From Phaeoceros laevis (taxonomy: Eukaryota > Anthocerotophyta > Anthocerotopsida > Notothyladales), in contig JBNGIQ010009413.1 of the NCBI GenBank assembly GCA_049999765.1, forward strand, positions 1 to 42,823: DNA of 42,823 nt, written 5' to 3'. The position numbers and the translations under genes are program-made. Shown in pieces: positions 19,500 through 32,500 of this stretch (within the stretch, counting starts at the first letter, position 1; the number at the start of each line of letters is the position of its first letter). Under the pieces are notes generated by a model. The model saw only the letters and a list, made by a program, of their open reading frames with translations. It did no database searches and had not been told where the DNA came from.

Positions 19500-22400
19500 T
19501 TTTCCCAACTACCAATTGACGCCGTCGTGCTATCCAACCCCGTCAGGACCAGTCTCGCTTGCTTGAACCAACAATCAGTTCAGCAACTACAGCTTCGCAC
19601 AAAGCTGCCCACCGGAGCGTCCAGAAGCGGATGAGATGCAAGGTTGCTCAGCCGCTCCAACAGGCTCAATGTACAAGTTTCATGAGGGACATACCCTTGC
19701 ATGCCCAACATCACTCCCCCGTAGAGACCCTCTGGCAACCTTCCAAGACAACCTGTTCAAACCGTTTCTGACACCCAAAGTCCTGCGTCAAACCAAAACC
19801 ATGTTTTTTGCTGCCCTGCCTCAGATCGTAGGGACTGCTTCACTAAACAACTCACAAGCACCAGGAAACGAACCGCACAGCGTTTGTCGCTATGCACTTC
19901 GCCTGCTCTGCGGCCCCAGAAAAGAAGATCCGGCGGGAGTAAAGAAACTCCTCAACCCCACAACATTCCCAGCCCCCTGTAGCAGCAAATCTACTCAACC
20001 AGAAGACGAAAGGGCGACCCGGCTGCCTTATTAAAGCTCTAAGCAAGGCCTCCACCGCTACAGCTCTCCGGGGGCAGGAGAAGCTGCAGACGCGCAGATG
20101 CGCCGGCAAGCTGGGCCTCCCCTGATCCACTCCTTCCGCGTAGAGCCTACGCTCCCACTCCCAAAGAGGAGAACAGCCAAACAGACTTCCCAAACTTCTT
20201 CCTGTCCCGGCTCACGGCTCCTGTTCCAGCTCTCGGCTCCTGTTCTCTCCAGTCACTTCGACCTGCTCTCCCTCTTGAAGTCACAAAGTCTCCACACCAG
20301 CGCAAGTCCGCCTGGCTTCCGTGTAGACTAGCTCCCCAAAGTCTGACTTGTTGACAACCACCCGCCTTCAACACTACTGGCCTTTCTAGCCTCTTACCAT
20401 GGAGGAAATAGGAGAATATCCTCAAGAAGACAGCGAAAACGACCAGATCACATCCCTCCTCTTCCCGACCCTATGAAAATGCTTTGTCCATGCAGTCCAA
20501 GATCTAACCCCGGGCCCTCCCACGGCCTTTCCAACGCCTTCCAAGCTCCTTCCAGCCGCCTCGGCCGCCTCAGAAGGACCACTGGAGATAACGGTAGAAA
20601 AGAATACACGCTACAGGATCTGTGTCCCTACCCTGTCCACCTCTCTCTCTCTGTTCTTTAACCTCACCAGAGCAGCAGAGAACTGCGTGTGAAATCCCTG
20701 TCAGCCGGCCGGCCTTTGCAAAACCCGCCTCTGAAAGCTCTACAGAAGCACCAAAGCCGATTTCTTAGCTCAAATCGCTCCACGGAATGTGCTGCGACCA
20801 ATTCGTCACACAAGGTCGCGTCCACGCGGCGGCCGAGGCGAGGCTTCGTAGCCACATCTGCCGCCTTCAGCGCCGGTTCCTTCTTGTCCAGCCGGCAACC
20901 AACCGCGTACAGGTAGAAAGACAGCCGCGGGTTAAGCTAAACTCACATGCACTAACAACCGTGGGTTTATCAAGCGATTCCCGGGCCCCGGGATTGCGGA
21001 CAGCCGATCCGTACTACTTATTATTACCGGAGGCGAACAACTCGTGGTCCGACAAGAAGGTTTCCTTGCAGTAACGCTCGCTGGTTAGGACAATTCCCCA
21101 GTTCCCATGTTGGGGTTAACGGCTCCATACGCAAACAACGGTACGATACTTTCCCTGCGGTCACCTTAAAGATACTGTAGTCTAATACGTAGTCTAATAA
21201 TAGGACTCTGTGGCCGCGGTTGGGACGCGCTACATTGACCGTATGCTGTCACGCAGTGGTCAGTCGGCAGTTTCCCGCCTGCCTCGACGTGTGTAACAAC
21301 CGCCAGGCGGTGCCAGCGGCGGTGATAGGACGGGTTCAGACGCGTTCAGGCCGACGTCGACCTGGCACTGACCGGCTGTCGCTCGTGACGGGAGGATCGT
21401 GGATTAGTAGCTGGCACAGGAGCGTCGTGGGTAGTTCAACCTGGTTGGCTCGGTGATCCCAGGTTCGAACTCGTAGTTGCCTGCACGTGGGATGGGGCCG
21501 TTGCTGGTGAACTGTGAACTTCGAGAAATTGGACTGTGTAATTATTTGAGTCTGCATTTGTTGAGGCATCTGGGAATTGCAAGGCAGGACTTTTGACCGA
21601 CTTTGGCGAGATGCAAAATGGTGTTTGATTATTTGTTGATTTGACTTTTTGACCTTGGACTCGAGAGTGTGATTTTACTCCAGGCTAACATGAAACTTAT
21701 GCAAATGCACAGGCCAATATCCTGACATGGAAGGACCTTACAGAGACTCAGCTTGTCAAGATTTTAGAAAGGGGGTCAAGTGCAGCAAACACAAGAAGGT
21801 TGTGGGCAAATGTCTTGTGCTGAGACTAGTGTTAAGTTGCCTAAGAAAAGTCATTGTTGGATTTAGCTTGTTCGCGATCATTGTGAGTTAATGTAGTGTG
21901 ATTGTTGGAATAATATACCAGGAGATTACAAGTTATGATGCACTTGGACGACGATTTGAATGTTGTAGCAGAAATATTAGGCGACTTACATTTTGGCAGT
22001 TTGATGTATCTCTGGGTTGGAAAAGATGAATGCATTGACAATGTTTTGCAAGTTGGTTTATGTTCTCTTGAGTTGCAAAAATGAGTCACAGCTAAGATGA
22101 CCTAGATATCCAAATTTTCTTAATAAAAGGCACTAGGTTTGCGCAACAATTAGGCTTAGACTTAGAGAAGACTTCAACCGTGGTTTCGATTGTCAAGACC
22201 ATACATGAGCAATCTGTAGGTATGATTGAAGCAAGCTGGTTTAGTACTTTGTAGTGCACTTCTTGTGGCACCTCATGCAAAATTGAAGATGACGTTGTTC
22301 TTTGGCAGACATCATGGCAATCACAACCTTGTTAACCAAGCTGATTTTATGGAATAACTCCAGCTGATCGAATGACAGTGGAGAAGAGTTGGGAAAACGC

Positions 22401-22677
22401 AAAAAACCTTCTATTGATGCATAGTGTGCACCGCCCTCCATTTTCTGTTGGTTTATTCTCTTTGAAGGAGTTGCAAGAAATCACTCAATACTTGTTGAAT
22501 ACGTGGGCAACAATATCTTTTTTGAGAGTTAGACTCCACTGATTTATATTGCATATATTTTCAGCTGCAATATTGGTGAACAATTTTGACAAAATCTGCT
22601 GCGAGACCTTCTCATCTTAATCCATGTTGTCTCCAGATACTATAGACATTACCGCTTATATCAATATGCTTTTACAG
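19500..22677. other. glutaredoxin upstream region and AT-rich DNA, no clear gene
   Basis: From 19500 to about 21200 the plus strand is rich in C and T and lacks a convincing gene; part is the 5'UTR and promoter of the minus-strand glutaredoxin gene. A short tRNA-like A/B-box pair is at about 21440-21471 but too compressed for a tRNA. From about 21500 the DNA becomes AT-rich. A plausible acceptor near 21711 followed by a 90-base open stretch may be an upstream exon of the coiled-coil gene, but I cannot join it with confidence. Confidence 0.35.
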
Positions 22678-23255
22678 CAACTACAGTGCTCAATTTAGCC
22701 ACAAAACAGCTAGACATAGAACTACCATTTATGGTGCCCTCACTTAATCTAGCCATTACTCAAGCAGAATATGACTACGAACAAAAACTTTTAGAGAAGA
22801 AAAAGAAGGTAATTTTTATACTATGTCTAAGTTTGATGGGGCATACGACTCCACTCCAGTCTTGCTCACTTTCATTCTTATTACACAGGAGGAAGCCTTA
22901 AAGAAAGCAGAGGAAGATGCAATTGCTGAAGAAGCGGCCAGACTAGCTGCCATTGAAGCAGCTTACCGAGGTACACTTGTGTGATGAATCTTTTGTGCAA
23001 GCTAATTCAAATTCCCACACAAGATAAATGTTCCCACTTTCCTAGTTTATACCTTTGTGTTCCATGTGCTGATCAATAATTTATTTTTGTAATGTACACG
23101 CTTTGTGACACACAGCCGCCATACCAGATGAAGTCACCAGAAAAGTCAATGAGGCTGTGGGCAGACATATTCAGCTTATGAAAGTAGATCTTGAGAAGCA
23201 ATTCAATGGCCAAGAACAAAGAGTAGTGGAAAAAATGAACAAATCAAAGAAGTAA
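22678..23255 (+). CDS. unrecognised coiled-coil protein, C-terminal exons only
   Basis: Three exons with good GT-AG sites join in phase: 22678-22808, 22889-22970, 23116-23255, ending in TAA. They encode about 117 residues. The first part contains TKQLDIELPFMVPSLNLAI, then a charged helix-forming run (EYDYEQKLLEKKKK, EEALKKAEEDAIAEEAARLAAIEAAYR), then AIPDEVTRKVNEAVGRHI and a Lys-rich tail ending MNKSKK. The middle should form a coiled coil. I do not recognise the family. The start is missing: upstream exons must lie in the AT-rich DNA before 22678. The consistent phase over three exons argues for a real gene, though decay elsewhere cannot be ruled out. Confidence 0.55.
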
Positions 23256-24769
23256 CATTTGACGCTTACAAAACATGAAGCAGCATGCTTTCTCCCTCTT
23301 CACCTATAGGTTTGATGGTGGAAAAGTATATGCTAGCAGCCTCACAATGATGCAGGCATATTTTGAAAAGCCTTTTTTTTTTGCGGCCTCCATGATAATT
23401 AGAGACCCAAAGTAGTGCACAGTCTGCTGTCCGGCGAAGCGAGCCAGTTTTGTTAGTCTGTTTCTCGGAGATGCTCATACCAGACGTGCTGATGTAGCCA
23501 CCCTGACTGCCACTAGACCATCTCTGCCGGGAGGGCACAGTGAAGTCTCAGGTTACCACTACTGTCACACTGTAGTCTAATTAGAACTCGAAACGAAGGG
23601 ATATTCGATAGCTATTGGATCGATTTCTACAAGTTCATGCGCATCACGTGCACTGCCATATGTCTAAGCTGATTTCTCAGCAAAATTTGAAGGCCAATCC
23701 AGCGGCAGCCATATGCTTCCGGGGTCCGAGCCATGGAAATTCTACCACCAAACAAGACGACAAACAAGGGGATGAATGGGGCATTAGAGACCTCATTAGT
23801 GCGTTGCGGGTGTAAGCATGTGCACCACATCAGACACCTCGTTATTCTGTCTGCTTGCTGGCGTAGGCACGAGGAAACTAGGTCATTCAACCAGCGGTCT
23901 GCAGGTCATTTAATGGCTGGAAAGGAGCATGGATGGCCCTGTGTCACGAAGATGTGGTTCTGGAGTCGATATCAGACAACCACGGAAAACCAGCTAGCAA
24001 GAGCTGCCAACAGAGCATGCTGATTTCCAAAAGATAGTGCGGTCTTGAGATTGAAGTTGTTCACCGAATCTAGGCAGGCCTGCTCAGCAATTGCTGCCTC
24101 AGGGGGATGAAAAGATAGGCAGATCTGTGCCTTTTATCCGTTAAGGGTGTACACATCATCTGAAGGTATCCTGTGCACCCCAGGGCATACAACCGATGTC
24201 CAAACATGACTTTCACATTGCCTTCAAACAGCTGTGTACACCACACGTCCCATGTGAGTCAATAGTCAGGAATTTGTTTGCACAAGGCCTGCACTTGCAA
24301 CCAGCAGTTAGGAGTATTCACTACAAGGAAACCATTCCCAGCTCCTTACCCAACAGCATGGTGAGAGAGCAGAACAACAGCTGGGTTGCCAAATACAGTC
24401 CCACTAGACTATGAGCTGATCCACAGACGAGAGATGCGGTGCTACCAAGCACTGATGCGCATACTTGAAGGTAGTGCTGCTTCTCCAAAAGGCTGCCGCA
24501 CGACAGTGTGTGGCACGCCGCTTATATTAGGCTTCTAGTGGTGTCCGTCACTCGCTGTAGCAGATCAGGGGTCCAAGAAGAAATCGAAGTTTCGTTTCAC
24601 GCCCTTTGAACGAGGGCCGGGCTGTGCCTGTGTCCTCTATCAACGCTGCATCGACAGCTGATCACTTTCTGTCTACCTGCACGGACCATATAGACTCCCC
24701 GAGAACCTTGATAGCAGTCATGTGGTAATTCGCCAGCCTCTTTCGTGTTTGTCTGCTTGAAGGCAGACA
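23256..24769. other. intergenic stretch, nothing recognised
   Basis: Open frames here are short, overlap on both strands and resemble no family I know. The last 100-200 bases should contain the RNase H2A promoter and 5'UTR. No RNA gene or clear repeat was found. Confidence 0.4.
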
Positions 24770-26586
24770 ATGGAGGGAGCACCAGCCTGGACTGCCACGG
24801 CCTGTATTATGGGGATAGATGAAGCTGGTCGCGGGCCAGTGCTAGGTGAGAGGAATTCTCTTTCTCAGTGCCGGGATGATCTTTGAAGCGCTGTTTCGGG
24901 CTTTAATCGAGAGAGCCGCTGCTTGTGTGTTGCCAGGTCCCATGGTCTATGGATGTGCCTACTGTGCCCTATCCGAAAAGGACCGCATTGGGAGCATGCA
25001 GTTTGCTGGTGAGCTTTGATGTTGGCATTCATAAGGCTGGGGGGGGGGGGGTGTTGAGGTGGCATTGGTTTCCCATAAAGCTATATGTGTGGTGCTTGAT
25101 TACGTGGGACAGATTCCAAGGTCTTGAATGAAGCAAAGAGAGAGGAATTGTTTGATAATATTAAAGAGGACACCTCGATTGGCTGGGAGGTGGACGTTAT
25201 AGATCCCAGAGATCTTTCTGCTCAGATGCTGCAAAGGTTTGGTTTCCTGATTTGCAGGTGTGCATGAGGTTACCTTGCTCTGTTTTTCTGTAGTGGCTGC
25301 ACTTGGTTAAGGCTGGACATGGTCGTTTCCCATGAGCAGGGAAAAGAGGAGTCTTAATGTTATCTCGTATGATTCCGCTATGGGGCTAATCAAGAGGGTT
25401 CTAAACCTGGGTGTTTTGCTGGCTGAGGTACGTCAGACTTCGTGGTTCTTCGAATGTGCCAGGTTCCACCAGCAGTTCTTAAGGTGATAGTTTTACCCAA
25501 CGCAAGTTCCTAGTTGCAGTGCAGGGTATTTTAGACTTCTAGAAGCCACTATATGCTTGTGTGCAGGCAGTAGGGGCCTTTGTGTTATGGTATCCACCTC
25601 CTTTTGCTGCATTGTCTGTTCAGCTCTGGCCTGTGTAAGTAGTGCATGGTATAATTACTTGGTTGCTTCTCGGCTAGGTGTATGTGGATACAGTAGGCGA
25701 TGCAGAGAAGTATGAAGCTCGGCTTACAGAAGTTTTCCCAGGAATTAAGTTCACTGTTGCAAAGAAGGCCGACAGTCTTTTCCCAATTGTGAGCGCTGCC
25801 AGCATCGTTGCCAAAGTAATGTCCTCAAAGTGTTACCTGCTTTGCTCTATGAAGTATTGGTTCAGAGGAAACGCTTTGTCTTTTAAGTTCCGAGTTGGGG
25901 CAGGCTTGTTTGGCATCCAGGGCGAAGTTTGATCATAAACACGATCTGGTTGCACTTGTCATGGATGCTTGTATGGTGCACGCTAATGACGTTTTTCAAA
26001 ACTCAGGTTACTAGGGACAGGGCTCTGCGTGCCTGGAAAATGGAGGAGGTGGGTAGAGAGATTGGGAGAGACTTTGGATCAGGTTATCCTGGAGGTACTT
26101 TTCCTTACATGAATAATCACCTATGAGCAGATTATTGCCTGCAGTCCGTGTGAGTTTCAACAACCGTGTGGTTATTTAATTTACATACGTGATGTAGATC
26201 CTGAGACCAGAGTATGGCTGCAACAACATCTGGATGCTGTATTTGGATTCCCATCGCTTGTACGCTTCAGCTGGGCAACATGCAAACCTCTGATAGCTGA
26301 GGCTGGTGTTGAAGTATACTGGTTAGGCCTCACTTCACAATGGATTTCACTTTTTGGCCACGGATGTAACTGCTTTTCCCTGCAGAAACACTGTGCAAGG
26401 CTAATGGTTGGTGTGGTGGAGAAGAGAATAATCTTTTGATAGTGTATATTCTTCAGGGAAGCAGATGAGGGTGATGAAGAGTTGTCAAAGCGCAAGTCCA
26501 AGACTGTGAATGTAGAATCTAATGCATCCACTAGGCATTCTTTTTTTCGTTCCAGGCAATTGCAACAAGTTACTACGAAGTTCTAA
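24770..26586 (+). CDS. RNASEH2A: ribonuclease H2 subunit A (catalytic subunit)
   Basis: RNase H2 cuts RNA in RNA-DNA hybrids and removes ribonucleotides from nuclear DNA, as a complex with subunits B and C. Exons 24770-24845, 24937-25008, 25113-25236, 25340-25427, 25678-25815, 26007-26094, 26198-26321 and 26457-26586 join in phase to 279 residues, close to the normal size of 290-300. The type 2 RNase H active site is visible: [17 protein letters not shown] (D17, E18), then [14 protein letters not shown], the third acidic site in VYVDTVGD, and [25 protein letters not shown] with a further Asp. [14 protein letters not shown] and FSWATCKPL are typical of eukaryotic subunit A. A run of 13 G lies in the second intron. 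Confidence 0.95.
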
Positions 26587-26842
26587 GGTGGCCTAAATCA
26601 TCACTACGGGTCGAGTTATCTATTTTTGACTTTCTGCCCTGTACTATGGTCGCAATGCCAGTTAATGATTTCAAAAAGGCCTATGTCGGGCAAAACTTTG
26701 GATCATTCTCCTGCCGCGTAAGAACAAGTGTATAATTAGAGTGGAGTCAGAATGCTGAAATCTGTGAAGACATTTTCTACACTCAATCGAATGCAAGGCA
26801 GCAACATGGACTGTATTTACGTCGATGCGTCGCCCCCCTGTG

Positions 26843-28375
26843 TCAGGCTTGCTGGCAGTCCAGCCTCGGGTTGAAGAGAAACACTTTGTTGTGTGGAGAT
26901 TCATGATGCTCTGAAGCTTGGACGTTGCTCATTTTAAGCTTTAACCAGCTCAAGGACTTGTTCAGCAGGTCACACACCAATACCAAACTAATTCCTTGCT
27001 GAAAGCATTCCAGTTGCATATTGCGTGTGACAAAGATCCAGATGGTGTTATCATCAGGCATGTAGCAGTGGTCGAAGAAGGTCCATGGACACCAACATCC
27101 ACCCCAGAGCTGTGACTTGTACTCGGTAGCAATTGCCAGCTGCAGCTTCCACTGTGGTTGAGTGTCTGAGTTGTGGGTAAGCTCCCATACTTGAAACATG
27201 GAAGGACCATACAAGGTGGAAATGGCTACCTTAGAGCTATCCAAAGTGTTAGTTCCTCTCCTTCCGCTTGGCAACCTGGCGAGAAGCTCTGGTATCAACG
27301 GCAGCTTGACAGTTCGGTCCTTGCAGCTCTCGATCCTGTTGTCGCCATTGGTGATCACGAGGAGGCGCGAGCTGTTATGGCTTTGCACAGGGTACATTCT
27401 GTCATGCCTGCCACTTGGGCGGACCACTCTCTTCCACACCTTGTGTCTCACGTCGTAGGCTGCCACAGCGGAATTGGAGATGGAGTTGAATATGTCACTT
27501 ACTTCAAAGCGGGTGGAGTAGTCTCTGTAGGTGAACTGCCTGTAGTTGTAGAAGATGCCTCGGTCACAGAAGTACTGGAGCCTTCCCATGGAGTACTTGG
27601 TGCAGTGGACGGGCTTGATCATGTCCGGCAGCCAACTGTCGCTAATGCTCCAGGTACCACTCTTCGAGTCGTACACTGCTGTCAGAGGAGGGGTCCCAGC
27701 TGCATCAATGTTGACAACGTCAGATATCCCGATTACTATGACTCTATAGATTTGAGAGGACCTAAGCCTAGAATCTACTGCCATTCCCAGCTCTCTTGGA
27801 TATAGGAATTGGTGTACAATATCGGAGCTGGCAACCTGCAGTGGAGGCAGCTGCCATCTGGTTCCGGTCACAGGATTGCAGACAAAAATCCCGGAGTGGT
27901 GATCTAAAGAAACAGAGCTGTGAGGATGACTGGGGCTGAGAATGGGCACTTCTATCTTGGAGTTGTAGCATATCAGCCCTCCGGACACAGAAACTTGGTT
28001 GTAAACTCCTGCGACAGCAGTCTCAGCCGTCGATGTAGAAAAAAGGCACGGCTCAGGACCAGAGAAGCACTTCCCAGAGGCTAGCTCACAGGACACGAGG
28101 CTCAGGTTGACATGAGAAGGTCCACTATCAATCCTGACGAGCCACGGTTTCCGGCAGTAGCGAGCTGCGTTGCTCTCACTCCAATTTTGCCGAAATTGAG
28201 GGGAACCAGCAAGCGACCTCCAATTTTTGCAGACGCTCCTGAATCGGAAGAAGGATCTGAGAGGTAGAAAGGTGAGAACCCTCTCCCTGAGATCTTCTGG
28301 CAGCTGCTTCCACAATGTAGGATCCATTGCCGACTGCAATGCATTCTCTGAGGCCTCGACTTCTCTTCCTCTCAT
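26843..28375 (-). CDS. F-box protein with kelch-like C-terminal region
   Basis: One exon, 510 residues from the ATG at 28373-28375; a second ATG at 28325-28327 starts MDPTLWKQLPEDL, the way many plant F-box proteins begin, and could be used instead. The F-box (about residues 23-60: LPEDLRERVLTFLPLRSFFRFRSVCKNWRSL) binds SKP1 in SCF ubiquitin ligases. The remainder has repeated beta-strand-like stretches such as GIFVCNPVTGTRWQLPPL, AVYDSKSGTWSIS and AAYDVRHKVWKRV, as expected of a kelch or F-box-associated propeller that chooses the substrate. It resembles the plant UFO/LCR-like F-box group, but I cannot name an orthologue. It ends 256 bp from the convergent RNase H2A gene. Confidence 0.88.
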   Translation of the reverse strand: MRGREVEASENALQSAMDPTLWKQLPEDLRERVLTFLPLRSFFRFRSVCKNWRSLAGSPQFRQNWSESNAARYCRKPWLVRIDSGPSHVNLSLVSCELASGKCFSGPEPCLFSTSTAETAVAGVYNQVSVSGGLICYNSKIEVPILSPSHPHSSVSLDHHSGIFVCNPVTGTRWQLPPLQVASSDIVHQFLYPRELGMAVDSRLRSSQIYRVIVIGISDVVNIDAAGTPPLTAVYDSKSGTWSISDSWLPDMIKPVHCTKYSMGRLQYFCDRGIFYNYRQFTYRDYSTRFEVSDIFNSISNSAVAAYDVRHKVWKRVVRPSGRHDRMYPVQSHNSSRLLVITNGDNRIESCKDRTVKLPLIPELLARLPSGRRGTNTLDSSKVAISTLYGPSMFQVWELTHNSDTQPQWKLQLAIATEYKSQLWGGCWCPWTFFDHCYMPDDNTIWIFVTRNMQLECFQQGISLVLVCDLLNKSLSWLKLKMSNVQASEHHESPHNKVFLFNPRLDCQQA

Positions 28376-29590
28376 TTCTTGTCCGCCCACGAAATTTGTG
28401 GTGTTCGCCTGCTGTGCTGTCTCTTTCTAACAGGTACCCAGCAAACCAATGGTTCGGAGCATAAACAGGCGCAGGCAATTTCCACTTCCAGCCACCCTGA
28501 ACTGGGCAACAACCAAGCCGTACAAGAGGCTATAAGGAATTCCGACCCTTGGAAACCTTGCCGCTTACTGGCCGGCAAGCTCTTCGGGACTAGCTTCCAG
28601 CAAACGGTACTACCCAAGAAGCTCCTAGGAAGCTCCCCCCGCCCCCCCTCTCGCACCACTGTCACCACAGACTCGCTGAATAGTGCCAGGTTCGATCTGC
28701 AGGAATAGACGCCCTTTAGGTTTTAGCTATTTTCAGTGCCCGAGACGAGCATGGTGACCAGCTTCTTGGCTCAGCCTCGTGCAAGCAGCAGGAATCAGGT
28801 GTTACTTCGATTGCGACTATGGACGAGACATTGCTTATCAATTGAGGGCAGCAATGCTGGTGTGAATTGGCAGCCGCTGCATGAGCTAAGATTCTTCTCT
28901 CTCTTTCACCACAGTTTCGGTGAGACTGGCCAGATGTTGCCGGGGAATTGTACAGGCTCAACTGCAGTGGTCATTAGGACTCCCGGAATATTCTACCTTC
29001 TCTTTACGGACAGGACACCATAGCCGAAGGTGAGCAGAAGTTGCACGCTTCCGTCGTTGGTGAAGATGCTGCAGGCAGAAGGGCGTGACTAACTGTCCTC
29101 TCCTCATCTCTGCTGCGCCCTGAAAGGATCTCGATTCCCGTGCTCCGCAGCTCATACGGCAGACCAGCTTCACATGGTCATGCCTGTACACCCAGGTCTC
29201 GTATTGCGTGAACGACTTGACCTCCCAGCCTGAACACCCACTAGCGTAGCACATGGTTCTGGCATTTCCCGTGTTAGTGTGAAGTTTATCACAAGGCGGT
29301 TCATTTTTGCGTCATCTATCTAATCACGCAAATACTGTTTGAAGGACAAGCAACAGCCAGCCTAGGAGGCTGTAACGTCTATTTCGGGTGCCCATGTACG
29401 CGCAACCCAAAAGCGTCTCATGCACAACTTCAGTGCTTCCCAACACAAGTGTCCACCTGACGTCGACAGAATTGCCCTGAACCTACTAACCAATTGGGCA
29501 CTGCTCGTGACTGGGGTCCTGTGGGCTTACAACCCAGTCAGGCAAGTAATAACGTAGTTTGGTTGCGATCTGGAAAGAGATGGATTACCC
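28376..29590. other. intergenic stretch, one doubtful small ORF
   Basis: The first part is the F-box promoter and 5'UTR. On the minus strand 28958-29254 is an open frame whose middle (WEVKSFTQYETWVYRH, VKLVCRMSCG) looks protein-like, but I recognise no family and see no supporting exons. The end near 29500 should be the 3'UTR of the second PPR gene. Confidence 0.35.
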
Positions 29591-32500
29591 TCACAGCTTG
29601 TCGCCGCATGAGCATGCCCCGTCCTTGAAGTGATGGACTCGGTGAGCATCTCTAACAATGATTACCCGCTTTTCGATGCTGGAGATGATCTTGGTACCAA
29701 TATGGCAGTGATTGCACATACGGAGATTCTTATTCACCAGCAAAGTTGTGCCTTCTGGAGTGTTGAGGAGGCCAAATGCAACGGCCAGCTTCTCAGCGTG
29801 CCCACACAAGGCATCTTCCTTGTCCTCATCGGTTAAAGGATCAAGGAGGTAGTCGATATGAGGAACACCACTTTCCTCCTGCAGCCGTAGGTTGAGACTC
29901 CTAAGCTTGGCAGAGGTGTCAGGCCTCTCTACACCGACCGTGAACTCATGCACATCGCTGCCGATCTCTAGTACGGCTTTGGCAAACTTCTTCTCAGCAC
30001 CTGCACGTTGCCTCAAACTCTCTATCTCTTCAGCCTTCTGCCATCTACCAGCAGCAGTGTAAATGTTTGACATGAGCACATAAGCAGACGCTTGTTGAGG
30101 TTCCATCTGTATCAAACGGTCAAAGCATGTCCTTCCCAACTCAACGTTACCATGCGTTTTGCAAGCACTTAGCAAAGACGTCCAGCCCACTGTGTCACTG
30201 CTGAATGGCATACTCTTCAGCATGTCCTCTGCATCATCAAGAAGCCCTGACCTGCCAAGAAGATCGACCATGCATGTAAAGTGCTCCACCGTTGGTGTCA
30301 TTCCGTAGTCGTTTACCAACTTTTTGAAATACTGCTTACCCACATCCACCAAGCCGACATGACTGCAAGCGACCAGAATACATGTGAATGAAGTAGCATC
30401 TGGCCGAACACCTTCCCTTTCCATCGCCTCAAAACACTGCAAGGCCTTATCCCAGTGGTTATGCTGGCCATAGCCATGTATAAGAGCATTCCACGTCACC
30501 ACATCTCTTTTAGACGATGTGTCAAAGAGTCTTTGCGCATCATCCAGGCTTCCAAACTTGGCATACATGTCCACCAGAGTGTTTCTTACGATTGTATCTG
30601 CTGCTAATCCCCTACTAAGAATTTGAGCATGTACTTTCCTGCCTTCTTCTATGGATCCAGAGCTGGCACATGATTTCAGAATGCCTGCAAGCGCCACATC
30701 ATTGGCAACAGACGTGCCATCCAGCTGCATTTCTGCATGGAGTTTTATTGCTTCCTTACCAAGTCTATTTTGAGCATAGCCTGTCATGATGGTACTCCAT
30801 GTCACGCCATCTCTTGTCGGCATTCTATCAAAGACTCTCCTAGCATCTTCTAAGCTCCCACATTTACAGTACATGTCCACGAGGGCATTCCCAATTACTA
30901 CATCTGTTTCGTGTCCTGCTTTCACCAACTCAGCATGTACAAGCTTCCCCTCCCCCAATGACCTGATACGGCCACAAGCATTCAAAATGCTTAAAAACGT
31001 TGCATGGACTGGTGTCACCCCATTGTTTTGCATGGACGAATAGAGTTCAAGGGCTTCCTGGCCAAGCCCTTGCCGGGCATATCCAGAAAGCAAGCCATTC
31101 CAAGTCACCACATTTTTTTTGGGCATACTGTCAAATACATGTCGAGCATCCTCAAGGCTACCACATTTCGCGTACATGTCCACCAGGGCACTTCCCACAA
31201 ATACATTAGCATCCAGTCCCCTATCCAAAATTTGAGCATGAACTCGCTTACCCTGCTGTAAAGCACCAACACTCCCACAGGCTCCTAGTATGCCCAGAAA
31301 TATGATGTCATTAACAGGAGTGATGCCAGCCTGCTCCATTTGCTCATAGAGCTCAACAGCTTCCTGCCCACGGTCATGCTTCACATATGCTGACATCATA
31401 CTACTCCAAGTTACCACATCTCTCGATGGCAAACTGTCAAAGACCTTGCGAGCATCATCTAGATATCCACATTTAGCGTACATATCAAGAAGCGTGTTCC
31501 CAACAAAAATGCCTGCTTCAACTCCTTTTCTCAATACTTGCTCATGTATCTTCTTGCCCTCCTCGATGGCTCCTTCAATGGCGCAAGCTTTCAAAACACT
31601 CACAAACGTGACATTGTCTGGGGTGATGCCATTCTCTTGCATAAGTGCATAGAAGTTCAATGCTTCCTGACCAGATCCAGATTGGGTGTATCCTGCAAGC
31701 ATCGCATTCCACGTCACCACATCTCTGGTTGCCAATCTGTCAAACTCATTCCGGGCATCATCAATGAGCCCACATTTTGCATACATGTGAACCAAGATAT
31801 TTGCAAGAGTAATGTGTTTGTCTAGTCCTAGCTCCTGTATCCTGGCATGAACTTCCCGGCCCTTCTGGAATGCTCCAATGCTGCCACATGCTTTTAAGAC
31901 ACTCCCAAATGTAACCCTATCTGGTGTCAGACCAGCTTGATGCATGCTTTCATACAGTTGGATGGCTTCTTGACCAAGACCATGCTGAGCGTAACCAGAG
32001 ATCATGGTATTCCACGTGACAATATCCCTATTTGACAATGTATCAAACACCTTACGAGCATCTGCCAGACTCCCGCACTTAGCATACATATCCACAAGGG
32101 CATTGCCCACAACCATATTATGCATAAATCCTCTGTCAATTACATCAGCATGAATTGCCCTGCCTGCTCCAAGATCTGCTGCTCTGGCACAAGCCTTCGC
32201 TGCAGTTACAAACAGAAAATCATTTGGCTTGGTGTTCAAAGCTCGCATGTCACGGTAGAGCTTCATGGCAAGCTCTGGCTGTCCATGATCACTATGGGCA
32301 GACATGATAGAAGCCCAGACAGCAGCATTTGGTGCAGGTAGCTTGAGGAACACCTGATCTGCTTCGTGCAGACAGCCCTGAGAAGCATACATGCGGATGA
32401 TGTGGTTACCCAGGAAAGAATTGAACTGGTAACCACACTTGATTGCAAGTGCATGAACATGCCTGCCAACGAGTACATCTTTCTGCGATATGCAGCCCTT

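Noticed and set aside
21420-21500. tRNA or tRNA-derived SINE
   Set aside because: GGTTCGAACTC resembles a B box and TGGCTCGGTGA an A box, but only a few bases separate them, and no acceptor or anticodon stem can be drawn. It may be a SINE scrap, which one copy cannot show.
28958-29254. 98-codon minus-strand open frame
   Set aside because: Part of it reads like protein (WEVKSFTQYETWVYRH), but no family, no upstream exon and no promoter signal support it. It is mentioned only as a doubtful ORF.
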